64,000 nucleotides of DNA from Thermocrispum agreste DSM 44070 (GTDB taxonomy: Bacteria > Actinomycetota > Actinomycetes > Mycobacteriales > Pseudonocardiaceae). Every line of letters starts with the position of its first letter. Position 1 is the first letter of the stretch. Both the position numbers and the translations under genes were made by a program. Positions 33,652-42,099 of this stretch are shown here, piece by piece. The stretch spans positions 124,001-188,000 of the forward strand of contig NZ_ATYX01000007.1 in the NCBI RefSeq assembly GCF_000427905.1, written 5' to 3'. The notes beneath the pieces are model-generated. The model ran no database searches. It had not been told where the DNA came from and saw only the letters and a list, made by a program, of their open reading frames with translations.

Positions 33652-34792
33652 TCACGCCGCGCACAGTCTCTCCACCGCGTCCGCCGCACGTTCGGCGCCG
33701 CCGCTGCGCCGTACTTCGTCGCGCAACTCGGCCAAGCGGTCCGCCTTGTCCATGGCTGCATCGACCGCTGCGCGCAGCCCCTCCGGAGTCAACGGTTCGC
33801 CGGGCCGGGTTCCGGCTCCGATCTCCACCAGGGTGTTCGCGTTCAGGAACTGGTCGACGGCCTGCAGCAGCACCACCGTCGGCACCCCGAACCACAACGA
33901 CTCCCCCGCACTGGCCATGCCTGCGTGCATGACGAACACCGATGCGTGTTCGAGCACGTCCAGCTGCGGCTGGGTGCGTGCGGCCGTGATCCCGTCGGGC
34001 AATGGGGCGAGCGAAGCGGGGTCGACCTTCCCGGTGGCCAGCACCACGCGGTAGTCCCCGGCCAGCCCTTCGACACAAGCCCGGTAGATGTCCGGGCGCT
34101 GGGTGTAGCTGGTGCCCAGCGCCACGTACACCAATGGCCGGTCATCGCCGGGCTCCGGTGCCCAGCCGGTACGGCGTGCCGGGTCGGGACACGGTCCCGC
34201 AAACACGTACCGGCTGGAGACCCGGTCGGCGTTGGGTTGCAGAACCTTCGGGATCAGCACGACGCACGAGTCCGGCTTGCCGAGGAAATCGTCCGGGTCG
34301 ACGACCATGCCGTGATCATCGAGCCACCTGCGCAGCGTGGCGTAGTAGCGCTGCCCGGTCGGCGACGCCTTCAGCTGCCGGGTGTGCTCGGCGATCTCCT
34401 CATCCATGCCCTCCCAGGCGACGTACGCGGTGGACAGCTGCACCGCGGGCACGCCCCAGTGGTGGGCCGCCACCCGGCCGGCGTGACCGCCGATGTCGTA
34501 GAGCACCGCGTCCGGCCGGGGAATCCGCTCCAGCATCGGCTGCACCGCGGCCAACGCGTCGTCCAGGAAGATCTGCATGGCCGCAGCGGTGTCTTCCGGC
34601 CAGTGTTCGTCGGCGTCCGGCATGATCGAGTCGTGGCTGACGACCTCGGCGCCAGTCGCGGCCACCAACCCGGCAAGCCGCTCCCCCACCACGTACGTCG
34701 CCCGGTGCCCTCGCGCGACCAGCTCCGCAATGACCGGAAGGCCCGGGTAGGACGTGACTCGGCGCGGTCACGCCGGCCGTCACCAGATGCAT
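33652..34792 (-). pseudogene. OleD-like macrolide glycosyltransferase interrupted by a +1 frameshift
   Basis: The main frame (34692 downward, 346 residues) is a GT-B glycosyltransferase with LVYVALGTSYTQRPDIYR and the nucleotide-sugar region ASVFVMHAGMASAGESLWFG, much like macrolide-inactivating OleD/Mgt enzymes. Its N-terminal strand is missing. That strand is found in another frame: ATG 34792 reads MHLVTAGVTAPSHV, and after one extra C (the CC on the minus strand at 34750-34751) the frame continues YPGLPVIAELVARGHRATYV into the main frame. Removing one base restores an intact gene of about 380 residues. Either a real mutation or a sequencing error is possible; as written the product would be truncated. 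Confidence 0.82.
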
Positions 34793-34836
34793 GGTTGTGT
34801 TCACCGACCTTCCGTGGTTTCGCCGAACGAATCCGG

Positions 34837-35331
34837 TCAGCTCCCCGCGCGCAGGTCCAGCGCCCAGTCCTGACCGACGAGATCGTGCCCGAACTTGTGG
34901 ATCTCCTCCTGCCGGACGAGCTGAAAGCCACGGGACTGGTAGATCTTGCGCGCCGAGGCGAGCAGGCTGACCGTCCACAGCACCATGCGCCGGTAGCCGG
35001 CATCGCGGGCGAAGGCGATGCAGGTGTCCACCAGGCGGCCGCCCAAGCCGCGGCCCCGCGCCGCCGGGTCCACCACAAGCACCCGCAATTTCGCCGTGTC
35101 CTCCTCGTCCCCGGCCACACACAGCACCGAACCGACCCGGCGGCCGTCCAGCTCGGCGATCCATCCGGCCTCACGCTCCGGGTCGTGGCCGGTGGCGTAA
35201 TCGGCCACGATGCGGGCCACCAGCGCCTCGTACGAAGCGTCCCAGCCGTGCTCCTTGGCGTAGATCTCGCCGTTCGCCTGCACGATCCACCCGAGGTCCC
35301 CGGGTTGATCCAACCGCCGGATGGTGTCCAT
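34837..35331 (-). CDS. GNAT-family N-acetyltransferase
   Basis: A 164-residue acyl-CoA-dependent acetyltransferase. The acetyl-CoA loop is VVDPAARGRGLGGRLVDTCI around residues 85-105, followed by a late strand with ARKIYQSRGFQLVRQEE. MarR-GNAT proteins have a related second half, but no HTH is present here. ATG 35331 has CGGAG 7 nt upstream; GTG 35337 is an alternative. It is divergent from a TetR gene and may be cotranscribed with the glycosyltransferase, which would suit drug modification. The acceptor is unknown. Confidence 0.88.
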   Translation of the reverse strand: MDTIRRLDQPGDLGWIVQANGEIYAKEHGWDASYEALVARIVADYATGHDPEREAGWIAELDGRRVGSVLCVAGDEEDTAKLRVLVVDPAARGRGLGGRLVDTCIAFARDAGYRRMVLWTVSLLASARKIYQSRGFQLVRQEEIHKFGHDLVGQDWALDLRAGS

Positions 35332-35351
35332 GACCACGCTCCGTTACTGAA

Positions 35352-35368
35352 ACGACTGTGTCAGTCGT
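35352..35368. promoter_or_regulatory. 17-bp palindromic operator in the GNAT/TetR divergent region
   Basis: ACGACTG-TGT-CAGTCGT is a perfect 7-bp inverted repeat midway in the 51-bp gap between the two divergent starts. Its size and place are those of a TetR operator controlling both directions. The overlapping ACTGA-N10-TCAGT adds a second symmetry around it. Confidence 0.7.
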
Positions 35369-35382
35369 GTCATGCTAACGCC

Positions 35383-35991
35383 ATGGCCGAGGCGACCTCC
35401 ACTTCTTTCGACCCTCCTGGCTCCGGCGAAGCCACGCCTTCACCGCGCAAGACCGAATTGCTCGAACGCGCCTACCAGTACGCGTTGCAGCACGGCGTCG
35501 CGAACATTTCACTGCGCCCGCTGGCCTCCGCGATCGGCTCCAGCCCGCGCGTCCTGCTGTACCTGTTCGGCAGCAAGGACGGCCTCGTTCGGGCGCTACT
35601 GGCGCGCGCTCGAGCGGAAGAACTGCGACTGCTGGAGCAGCTGCGCGCCGAGCGGGGCGCGGAGCACACCGGCCTGGCCGTCGTCGTGGAGCGGATCTGG
35701 GACTGGCTTGCCGCCGAGGACCGACGCGGCTTGCTGTCGCTGTGGGTCGAGGGCTACGCACGCTCGCTGATCGACCCGGAAGGGCCGTGGGCGGGCTTCG
35801 CCGAGGACACCGTCGACGACTGGCTGAAGCTGCTGGCCGAACATCAACCGGCCGGGGAACGCGACACCGCCGAGGCAAAAACCCGGCGCACGGAAGCCCT
35901 CGCCGTCCTGCGCGGGGCTTTGCTCGACCTGCTGGCGACCGGCGACCGTGCCCGCGTCACCGCCGCCGTCCACGCCTGGACGAGCCGCTAA
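35383..35991 (+). CDS. TetR-family regulator
   Basis: A 202-residue regulator. The HTH lies at about residues 40-65 (ISLRPLASAIGSSPRVLLYL), followed by FGSKDGLVRALLARAR and a helical ligand domain. ATG 35383 lies 14 bp beyond the palindrome and has no clear Shine-Dalgarno, so the message may be leaderless. Its stop codon overlaps that of the convergent MFS gene by 4 bp. A role in controlling the divergent GNAT-glycosyltransferase-hydrolase genes is inferred from layout. Confidence 0.9.
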   Translation: MAEATSTSFDPPGSGEATPSPRKTELLERAYQYALQHGVANISLRPLASAIGSSPRVLLYLFGSKDGLVRALLARARAEELRLLEQLRAERGAEHTGLAVVVERIWDWLAAEDRRGLLSLWVEGYARSLIDPEGPWAGFAEDTVDDWLKLLAEHQPAGERDTAEAKTRRTEALAVLRGALLDLLATGDRARVTAAVHAWTSR

Positions 35992-37499
35992 CGGGAACCG
36001 GCTGCCGCGAGCACCAGCTCCCCCGCGCGAGTTCGTCGTTGCCGCCGTAGGTCCGCCACCGCGACGGCGAGCGCAATGACCAGGAACGCCGAGGCCACCG
36101 AAGCGGCGTGGTCCAGGCCCGCGAGATGCACCGCCGCGGGCGCATCGACCAGCGAATACCCGCCGCCGTAGACCACGGTGTAGTAGGCCATGGAGGCCAC
36201 GGCGACCCCCACGCTGTTGGCGATCCGCTGCCCGAGCTGACCGATCGCGCTCGCCGCGCTGCCCTCACCCGGCGGCACATCGCTCAACGTCATGGAATGG
36301 TTCGGCGAGACCACCAAGCCGGCACCGAGCCCCTGCGGCAACTGCACCAACGGGATCGCCCACAGCAGCACCCACGACGGCGCCAGATGGATCACCAGCA
36401 GCGTCGTGGCCATGCATCCCAGCGCCAGGGCCATTCCGGTCGCGGTCAGCACCCGACCTCGCCGCGCCACGAGGCGTCCGCCAGCCCAGGCTCCCACCAC
36501 CGACGTCGCCGACGACGGCAACATCACCAGCCCGGCGAGGAACGGACTGAATCCTTCTGCCTGCTGCAGGTAGATCGTCAACCCGAGGACGAACCCGGGG
36601 CCGCTGGCGAACCAGGTCAGCGAGATCAGCACCCCGGCCCGGAACGACGGGATACGCAGCAGGTGCGCGGCGACGACCACCGAGTGCCCGGCCGCGGCCC
36701 GGCGCCTGCTGTGCCGGACGAACCAGACCCCCAGGACCCCGGCGACCACCAGCGTGCCCCACCGGGCGGAAACGTCGCCCGGCTTGCCCGTGGTGAAGAC
36801 GAACGGCGCGAGCAGCGCGATCACCGCACCGCTGCCCAACGCCAGGCCGGCGAGATCGACGTCGACGACCCCCCGCGGCCGTCGCTGTTCGCCCCCGGCG
36901 AACGGCAGGATCGCGTGCGCGGCGACCACCAGTGCGAGCCCGATCGGCACGTTCATCATGAACACGCCACGCCACCCCAGCTCGGGGCTGGTCGTCAGCA
37001 ACCCGCCCAGGCTGGGCCCCAGCGCCGTCGCCAGGCTCACGCACATCCCGTACACGCCGAACGCCCTGCCCCGTTCGGCGGGCGGGAACATCTGCTGCAC
37101 CAGCCCCATCACCTGCGGCATCAGCATGCCTGCCGCCACCCCCAGGACGGCACGCCCGGCGATGAGCACGGCGGCCGAGGTGGCCACGGCACAGAGCACG
37201 CTGGCAGCCAAGTACAGATACAAACCGGCGTAGGTGAGCGCCAGACGCCGCCCCTGGTCCCCGGCCCGCCCGGCGGGCACCAGCGTCACCGCGAAGCACA
37301 GGACGTAACAGGCGGAGATCAGCTGCACCCCGACCGGCCCGGGGGCGAGCGCCCGCTCGATCGACGGGATCGCAATGGACACCTTGTGGATGTCCAGCAG
37401 CAGCATGCCCGCGGTGGTGCCACACAACACCAGCGCGAACCGTCGCCGACCGAGCGGAGCGCCCGGCTGGTCGCTGGTCGTCACAGCGGCCTGCCCCAT
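35988..37499 (-). CDS. MFS efflux transporter, DHA2 (14-span) family
   Basis: A 503-residue integral membrane proton-antiport exporter of the EmrB/QacA type. The early DIHKVSIAIPSIERAL and motif A-like AGRAGDQGRRLALTYAG are visible, with motif C-like GVYGMCVSLATALGPSLGG. The number of hydrophobic segments suits 14 spans. It starts 10 bp after the stop of the binding-protein-like gene and is surely cotranscribed with it. The overlap with the opposing TetR stop is 4 bp. The substrate is unknown. Confidence 0.92.
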   Translation of the reverse strand: MGQAAVTTSDQPGAPLGRRRFALVLCGTTAGMLLLDIHKVSIAIPSIERALAPGPVGVQLISACYVLCFAVTLVPAGRAGDQGRRLALTYAGLYLYLAASVLCAVATSAAVLIAGRAVLGVAAGMLMPQVMGLVQQMFPPAERGRAFGVYGMCVSLATALGPSLGGLLTTSPELGWRGVFMMNVPIGLALVVAAHAILPFAGGEQRRPRGVVDVDLAGLALGSGAVIALLAPFVFTTGKPGDVSARWGTLVVAGVLGVWFVRHSRRRAAAGHSVVVAAHLLRIPSFRAGVLISLTWFASGPGFVLGLTIYLQQAEGFSPFLAGLVMLPSSATSVVGAWAGGRLVARRGRVLTATGMALALGCMATTLLVIHLAPSWVLLWAIPLVQLPQGLGAGLVVSPNHSMTLSDVPPGEGSAASAIGQLGQRIANSVGVAVASMAYYTVVYGGGYSLVDAPAAVHLAGLDHAASVASAFLVIALAVAVADLRRQRRTRAGELVLAAAGSR

Positions 37500-37509
37500 G
37501 CCTGCGGGC

Positions 37510-38406
37510 TCAGGCTTCCTGCAGGATCTTGGTGTTGTCCACCAAGGCCTCGAACTCGTTGTCGCTGTCGATCAGGCCCCAGCTGGCCACCCAGGCCACC
37601 GTGCGGTCGAAGTGGTCCTGCGGGTACGGGCCGGGGTGGATGTAGCGGAGCCTGCCGAGCTTGAAGTCGCCCGGCTCCAGCTCCGCGATCGGCGCCGCCT
37701 GCTCGATGAAGTACCGCAGGTACGGGCGGATGTCCTCGTGGATCTTGTCCACGCCGCGCGCCACCGCCCGGTTGATCTTGGTGAACGTCTCCGCGTCGAT
37801 GGCGTCGTTGGCGATCTCCGCGCCGTAGTAGTGCGCCTCGGCCAGCACCTTGTAGCCCAGCTTCTCGGCCACGGTGATCCACGGCTCCATCACCGCCACC
37901 ACGTCGATGTCGCCGTCCCGCAGCGCCGCGAAGCGCTCCTTGCCCTTGATGCCGATCAGCTTGATGTCCTCGCGCGGCAGAAAGCCTTCCAGCGTCTGCA
38001 GCGCCAGGTAGTGCGACCCGTGGTGGAAGTTCACCCCCACCGGCACGCCCGCCAGGTCGCCGGGCACGTTGTAGGGCGAGTCCGGACGCACGATGATCGC
38101 CTGGCTGGCCACCGCCGCCCGCCTGGCCACCACCTTGCCGTTGACCTGGCTGTCCTGCGACCGGCGCAGCTGGCCCCACTCGCACGCGTTGTACAGCTGC
38201 GTCCGCCCCGCCTCGAACAGCTTGAAGCTGCTGAACGAGGACACCTGCTGCGGGCTTTCGATGAACCGCAGCTCCGTCTCGTCCTGCGTGGCCCTGCGCA
38301 CCAGCTCGACGTCGAGCCCTTCGTCGGCGAAGTAGCCCTCCTCCTCCGCGACGTAGTAGGGCAGGTAGAAGACCGCGCTGGACGCCTCGATCTTGATCTT
38401 GGACAT
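37510..38406 (-). CDS. Signal-less NMT1/THI5-like (SsuA-fold) protein
   Basis: A 298-residue protein of the periplasmic-binding fold: SAVFYLPYYVAEEEGYFADE at the N-terminus, then DLAGVPVGVNFHHGSHYLAL and RDGDIDVVAVMEPWITVAEK, as in nitrate/sulfonate/thiamine-precursor binding proteins and THI5. It starts MSKIKIEASS with no signal peptide or lipobox, so it should stay in the cytosol. It heads an operon with an MFS exporter and is divergent from an oligopeptide-type importer. It may be an enzyme or cytosolic sensor rather than a transporter part. I cannot assign the ligand. No cognate permease or ATPase of the SsuBC type is nearby. Confidence 0.8.
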   Translation of the reverse strand: MSKIKIEASSAVFYLPYYVAEEEGYFADEGLDVELVRRATQDETELRFIESPQQVSSFSSFKLFEAGRTQLYNACEWGQLRRSQDSQVNGKVVARRAAVASQAIIVRPDSPYNVPGDLAGVPVGVNFHHGSHYLALQTLEGFLPREDIKLIGIKGKERFAALRDGDIDVVAVMEPWITVAEKLGYKVLAEAHYYGAEIANDAIDAETFTKINRAVARGVDKIHEDIRPYLRYFIEQAAPIAELEPGDFKLGRLRYIHPGPYPQDHFDRTVAWVASWGLIDSDNEFEALVDNTKILQEA

Positions 38407-38423
38407 GTCGCCTCCGTAACCGT

Positions 38424-38506
38424 TGCTCCCGCATGGAGCTCGTGAACGGCCGTGACGCTAAGGCGCTCATCACCCATGGCGACAGCTTTTCCACATTGCG
38501 GGAGCA
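38424..38506. promoter_or_regulatory. Inverted 9-mers in the divergent importer/exporter control region
   Basis: GCTCCCGCA at 38425-38433 and its complement TGCGGGAGC at 38497-38505 face each other in the 188-bp gap between the binding-protein-like gene and the oppA-like gene. The left one is part of GCTCC-N5-GGAGC and the right one of the near-palindrome GGGAGCATGTCCC. Matching sites close to each start suggest one regulator for both directions. No regulator gene is adjacent. The evidence is symmetry only. Confidence 0.4.
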
Positions 38507-38594
38507 TGTCCCACAAATGGGGATCGCCCGTCTAGCGTGCGCTGACGACGCATCGTGCACGGCAACCGACAACGCACACCGACGGGAGTGATCC

Positions 38595-40193
38595 ATGAAG
38601 CGCAGGACGCGTCGCGCGGCGATCGCGACATTGGCCAGCTTGCTGACGGCCACGGTGGCACTCGCCGGGTGTGCCGACGGCGGGGCGCGCAGCCGGGCGT
38701 CCGACGACGGAACACCGGTGCGCGGGGGCACGCTGGTCTACCGGGCGGCCGGGGGCACCAAGTCCAACGACCCGGCGACCACCACCGGCTACGGCCTGGC
38801 GGTGCCGCTGCGCGGGGTGGTGGATTCGCTGGTCTTCCACACCGCCGACGGCGACTTCGCGCCGTGGCTGGCGACGAAGTGGAAGGTCAACGCCAACGCC
38901 ACCCGCTACGAGTTCACCTTGCGCCGCGACGTGACGTTCAGCAACGGCGAGAAGCTCGACGCCGCCGCAGTCAAGCTCAGCTACCAGGCACTCCGGAAGG
39001 GCGGCGCGAAGTACGCGGTCGCGAACCAGTGGATCGGCGACCTGAAGCGGATTCGTACCCCGGACGACCACACCGTGGTGTTCGAGTTCAACCGGCCGAA
39101 CTCCGGCTTCCTCCAGGCGGCGTCCAGCATGGTGCTGGGCATCGTGGCACCGGAGACCGCACGGCTGCCGTTCGAGCGGCGCCAGAACGGCCGCAGCATC
39201 ATCGGGTCCGGGCCGTTCGTCATCTCGGAAAGCCGCGGTGACGAGGGCTACACCCTCACCAAGCGCGAGGACTACCACTGGCCGCCCGCGCCGGCCCGCA
39301 ACCAGGGCCCGGCGTATCTGGACAAGATCGAGGTCCGGCACATCCAGGACAACAGCATCGCCGCGGCCGAGCTGCGCTCCGGCGGGCTGGACCTGCTGCA
39401 CAACACCGAACCGGCGGACAAGACCGCGTTCGCAAGCAGCGACGAGATCACCATCCGGCGCGAGCCGTTGCCGGGCGCGGCCCTCGGTTTCGCGGTCAAC
39501 ACCGGCCAACCCGGCCTGGACGAGCGCGCGGTGCGGCGCGCACTGTCGCTGGCCATCGACCGCAAGGCGGTGCTGGCGCGGGCTTCGGCCATCGACAAGC
39601 CCGCGACCAGTGCCTACGCGGCCAGCAACCCGTTCCACACCGACCTGTCGGACAAGATCGTCACCGACGTGGCGGAAGCCCGCAGGCTGCTGGACGCCGC
39701 GGGCTGGCGCCCGGGACCGGACGGGGTGCGCACCAAGAACGGCACACGGCTGTCGTTCACCCTGGTCTACAGCCCGTCGACCATCTCGCACGAGCCGAAC
39801 ATCGCCGTGGTCCAGTCCCAGTGGCGAGCCATCGGGGTGGAGCTGACGTTCGGCAGCCTGACCCAGGCGGAGCTGAACCAGCGGCTGCAGTCGGGCGACT
39901 ACTCATTCGCATGGGCATCCGGCACCCGCCCGGACGCCGACGTGCTGCGCTCCATCTACGGCGGCCTGGATCCCGAGCTGGACAAGGTCTTCGCGGGCAT
40001 CCTCGCCGAGCCCGACGTCGCCAAGCGGAAGAAGCTGGCCGTCAAGGCCGCGTCCATCATCCTGGACGAGGCGTACTTCATCCCGCTGTACGACTTCATC
40101 CAGCCGCTGGCCTACCGCACCACCACGCACCTGCCGCTGTTCGAGGCCACCCACCTGCCGTGGCTGGGCGACGCGTGGGTCAGCAAGCAGTGA
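38595..40193 (+). CDS. Peptide/nickel-type ABC transporter substrate-binding lipoprotein
   Basis: A 532-residue family 5 extracellular binding protein (OppA/DppA/NikA class). The signal peptide is basic MKRRTRR, a hydrophobic stretch and lipobox LAGC with Cys26 as the lipidated residue. Family blocks include GGTLVYRAAGGTKSNDPATT, YEFTLRRDVTFSNGEKLDAA and GSGPFVISESRG. Class 5 proteins bind di- and oligopeptides, nickel chelates or sugars, so the cargo is open. It heads an intact importer operon with two permeases and a fused ATPase. Confidence 0.92.
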   Translation: MKRRTRRAAIATLASLLTATVALAGCADGGARSRASDDGTPVRGGTLVYRAAGGTKSNDPATTTGYGLAVPLRGVVDSLVFHTADGDFAPWLATKWKVNANATRYEFTLRRDVTFSNGEKLDAAAVKLSYQALRKGGAKYAVANQWIGDLKRIRTPDDHTVVFEFNRPNSGFLQAASSMVLGIVAPETARLPFERRQNGRSIIGSGPFVISESRGDEGYTLTKREDYHWPPAPARNQGPAYLDKIEVRHIQDNSIAAAELRSGGLDLLHNTEPADKTAFASSDEITIRREPLPGAALGFAVNTGQPGLDERAVRRALSLAIDRKAVLARASAIDKPATSAYAASNPFHTDLSDKIVTDVAEARRLLDAAGWRPGPDGVRTKNGTRLSFTLVYSPSTISHEPNIAVVQSQWRAIGVELTFGSLTQAELNQRLQSGDYSFAWASGTRPDADVLRSIYGGLDPELDKVFAGILAEPDVAKRKKLAVKAASIILDEAYFIPLYDFIQPLAYRTTTHLPLFEATHLPWLGDAWVSKQ

Positions 40194-40219
40194 TCCCGGG
40201 CCGAGCGAAAGCCACTGCC

Positions 40220-41251
40220 ATGACGACTACACCTGCGGAAACGGTAGCGCGCCGGACACGGGCTGGCGGACTGCTGCGCACGGCAGGCAGCAGGCTCGCG
40301 CACGCCGCGGCGGTCATCTTCATCGCGTACTCCGCGACGTTCTTCCTGTTGTTCGTCCTGCCGGGCGATGCGGTGCTGGCCCGCATCGGCACCACGGACA
40401 CCATCGGCTCGGCGGACGTGTCGCAGCTGAACCTCGACGAGCTGCGCGACGAGGTGGGTTTGACCGACGACCTGGGCACCCAGTACCTGCGCGGCCTGAC
40501 CGGCCTGCTGCACGGTGACCTCGGCCGGTCCCTGGTCACCGAGGAGCCGGTGGCGGGCATGATCGCGGACGTCCTGCCGAGCACCGTGACGCTGGCCGCG
40601 GTCTCGCTGGTGCCGGCGGTGCCGCTCGGTTTCCTGCTCGCGGTGCTGGCGGTCAACCCACGGTCACGCCTCGTCCGCGCCGTCGCCTCGCTGCTGCCCT
40701 CGGCCTACGTCAGCCTCCCGGTCTTCTGGGTCGGGCTGCTGTTCATCTACCTGTTCTCGCTCACCCTCGGCTGGTTCCCGTCCAACGGCAGCGAGGAGCC
40801 CGCGGCGCTGGTGCTGCCCGCGACGGTGCTCGCCCTGCTCGGCGCCGCACAGTTCGCCCAGGTGCTGATCAGCAGCTTGCGCGCCGAGCTGGGAGCCAGT
40901 TACGCCGCGGTGACCGCCCCGGCGAAGGGGGCGGGCCGGTTCACCGTCGTCTGCCGGCATTGCCTGCGCAACGCCTCGTTCCCGTTCCTGGCCGTGTTCG
41001 GCCTGCGGGTCGGGTCGTTGCTGGGCGGCACCGTGGTGGTGGAGATGGTGTTCAGCCGGGCAGGCCTCGGCAGGCTCATGGTCGACGCGGTCAAGGCCGT
41101 CGACCTGACCGTGGTGCTCGGCCTCGTCGTGGTGCTGGCCGCGGTCTACGTGGTGATCAACATCCTGGTCGACGTCGGTTACGCACTGCTCGACCCGCGG
41201 CTGCGCCGGCCGTCCGGAGCAGGTGCAGGCAGCACGGAGGCACGCCCATGA
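40220..41251 (+). CDS. ABC transporter permease (OppB/DppB type)
   Basis: A 343-residue membrane permease with about six spans. After an N-terminal helix (AAAVIFIAYSATFFLLFVLP) comes the periplasmic loop ending GDLGRSLVTEEPV and the cytosolic EAA-like loop AELGASYAAVTAPAKGAGRF. ATG 40220 is used; GTG 40190, which overlaps the binding-protein stop and is in frame, would add ten residues and couple translation. Neither has a strong ribosome site. Its stop overlaps the next permease start (ATGA). Confidence 0.92.
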   Translation: MTTTPAETVARRTRAGGLLRTAGSRLAHAAAVIFIAYSATFFLLFVLPGDAVLARIGTTDTIGSADVSQLNLDELRDEVGLTDDLGTQYLRGLTGLLHGDLGRSLVTEEPVAGMIADVLPSTVTLAAVSLVPAVPLGFLLAVLAVNPRSRLVRAVASLLPSAYVSLPVFWVGLLFIYLFSLTLGWFPSNGSEEPAALVLPATVLALLGAAQFAQVLISSLRAELGASYAAVTAPAKGAGRFTVVCRHCLRNASFPFLAVFGLRVGSLLGGTVVVEMVFSRAGLGRLMVDAVKAVDLTVVLGLVVVLAAVYVVINILVDVGYALLDPRLRRPSGAGAGSTEARP

Positions 41252-42099
41252 CCGATGCCACTCTGACCACCACGACACGTACGGCGGAGCGGCGGCTGAG
41301 CAGGCCGCGGGTTCGCGTCCGGGAGTTGCACGTCCACCTGACGCTGCTCGCCGGGCTGGTGCTGGTGGGAATGTTCCCGTCACTGGTGGCCCGGCACGAC
41401 CCGTACGCGCTGGACGGGATCCCGTTCACCCCGCCGTCGGGCACGTTCTGGTTCGGCACCGACGAGATCGGCCGCGATCTGTTCTCCCGGGTGGTGCACG
41501 GGTTGCAGATCTCGCTGTTCTCCGCGGCGCTGGCCATCGCGGTGGCGCTGGTGCTGGGCGCGGTGATCGGCGTGCTGTCCGGTCTGCGGCCCGGTGGCCT
41601 GCTGGATCGGCTGCTCGGGATCGTCACCGAGTCGGTGATGGCCATCCCGTCGGTGCTGCTCGCGCTCGCCGTGATCACCGCCTACGGACGGGGCGCGTTC
41701 GTGGCCGCGGTCGCGATCGGCATCGGGGAGGCGACCGGGTTCGCCCGGCTCATCCGCGGCTGCGTCATGCAGGCGTCGACGCAGACCTACGTGGAAGCGG
41801 CGCGCACCTGCGGTGCGGGTCCGCTGCGCGTCGTCGTCCGCCACATCGTGCCGGCCATCTTCTCCCCTGTGCTCGCCTACACGGCGTTGCACTTCGGGCT
41901 GGCCATGCTGGCCATCGGCGCGCTGAGCTACCTGGGCTTCGGGGAGAGCCCGCCGTCGCCGGAGTGGGGTGTGCTGATCGCGGGAGGTCAGAAGTACCTG
42001 GCGCACGCCTGGTGGGTGGCGATCATTCCCGGGCTGGTGCTGGCCGCCGTGGTCGTGCTGCTCAACCGCATCGCCTACCTGCTGCAGGAGCACCGATGA
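41248..42099 (+). CDS. ABC transporter permease (OppC/DppC type)
   Basis: A 283-residue membrane permease paired with the preceding one. It contains the OppC-type entry HDPYALDGIPFTPPSGTFWF, GTDEIGRDLFSRVVHGLQIS and the EAA-like loop YVEAARTCGAGPLRVVVRHI, with the terminal LSYLGFGESPPSPEWGVLI. ATG 41248 has CGGAGG 7 nt upstream and overlaps the previous stop. Its stop overlaps the ATPase start. It forms the channel half with the OppB-like protein. Confidence 0.94.
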   Translation: MTDATLTTTTRTAERRLSRPRVRVRELHVHLTLLAGLVLVGMFPSLVARHDPYALDGIPFTPPSGTFWFGTDEIGRDLFSRVVHGLQISLFSAALAIAVALVLGAVIGVLSGLRPGGLLDRLLGIVTESVMAIPSVLLALAVITAYGRGAFVAAVAIGIGEATGFARLIRGCVMQASTQTYVEAARTCGAGPLRVVVRHIVPAIFSPVLAYTALHFGLAMLAIGALSYLGFGESPPSPEWGVLIAGGQKYLAHAWWVAIIPGLVLAAVVVLLNRIAYLLQEHR

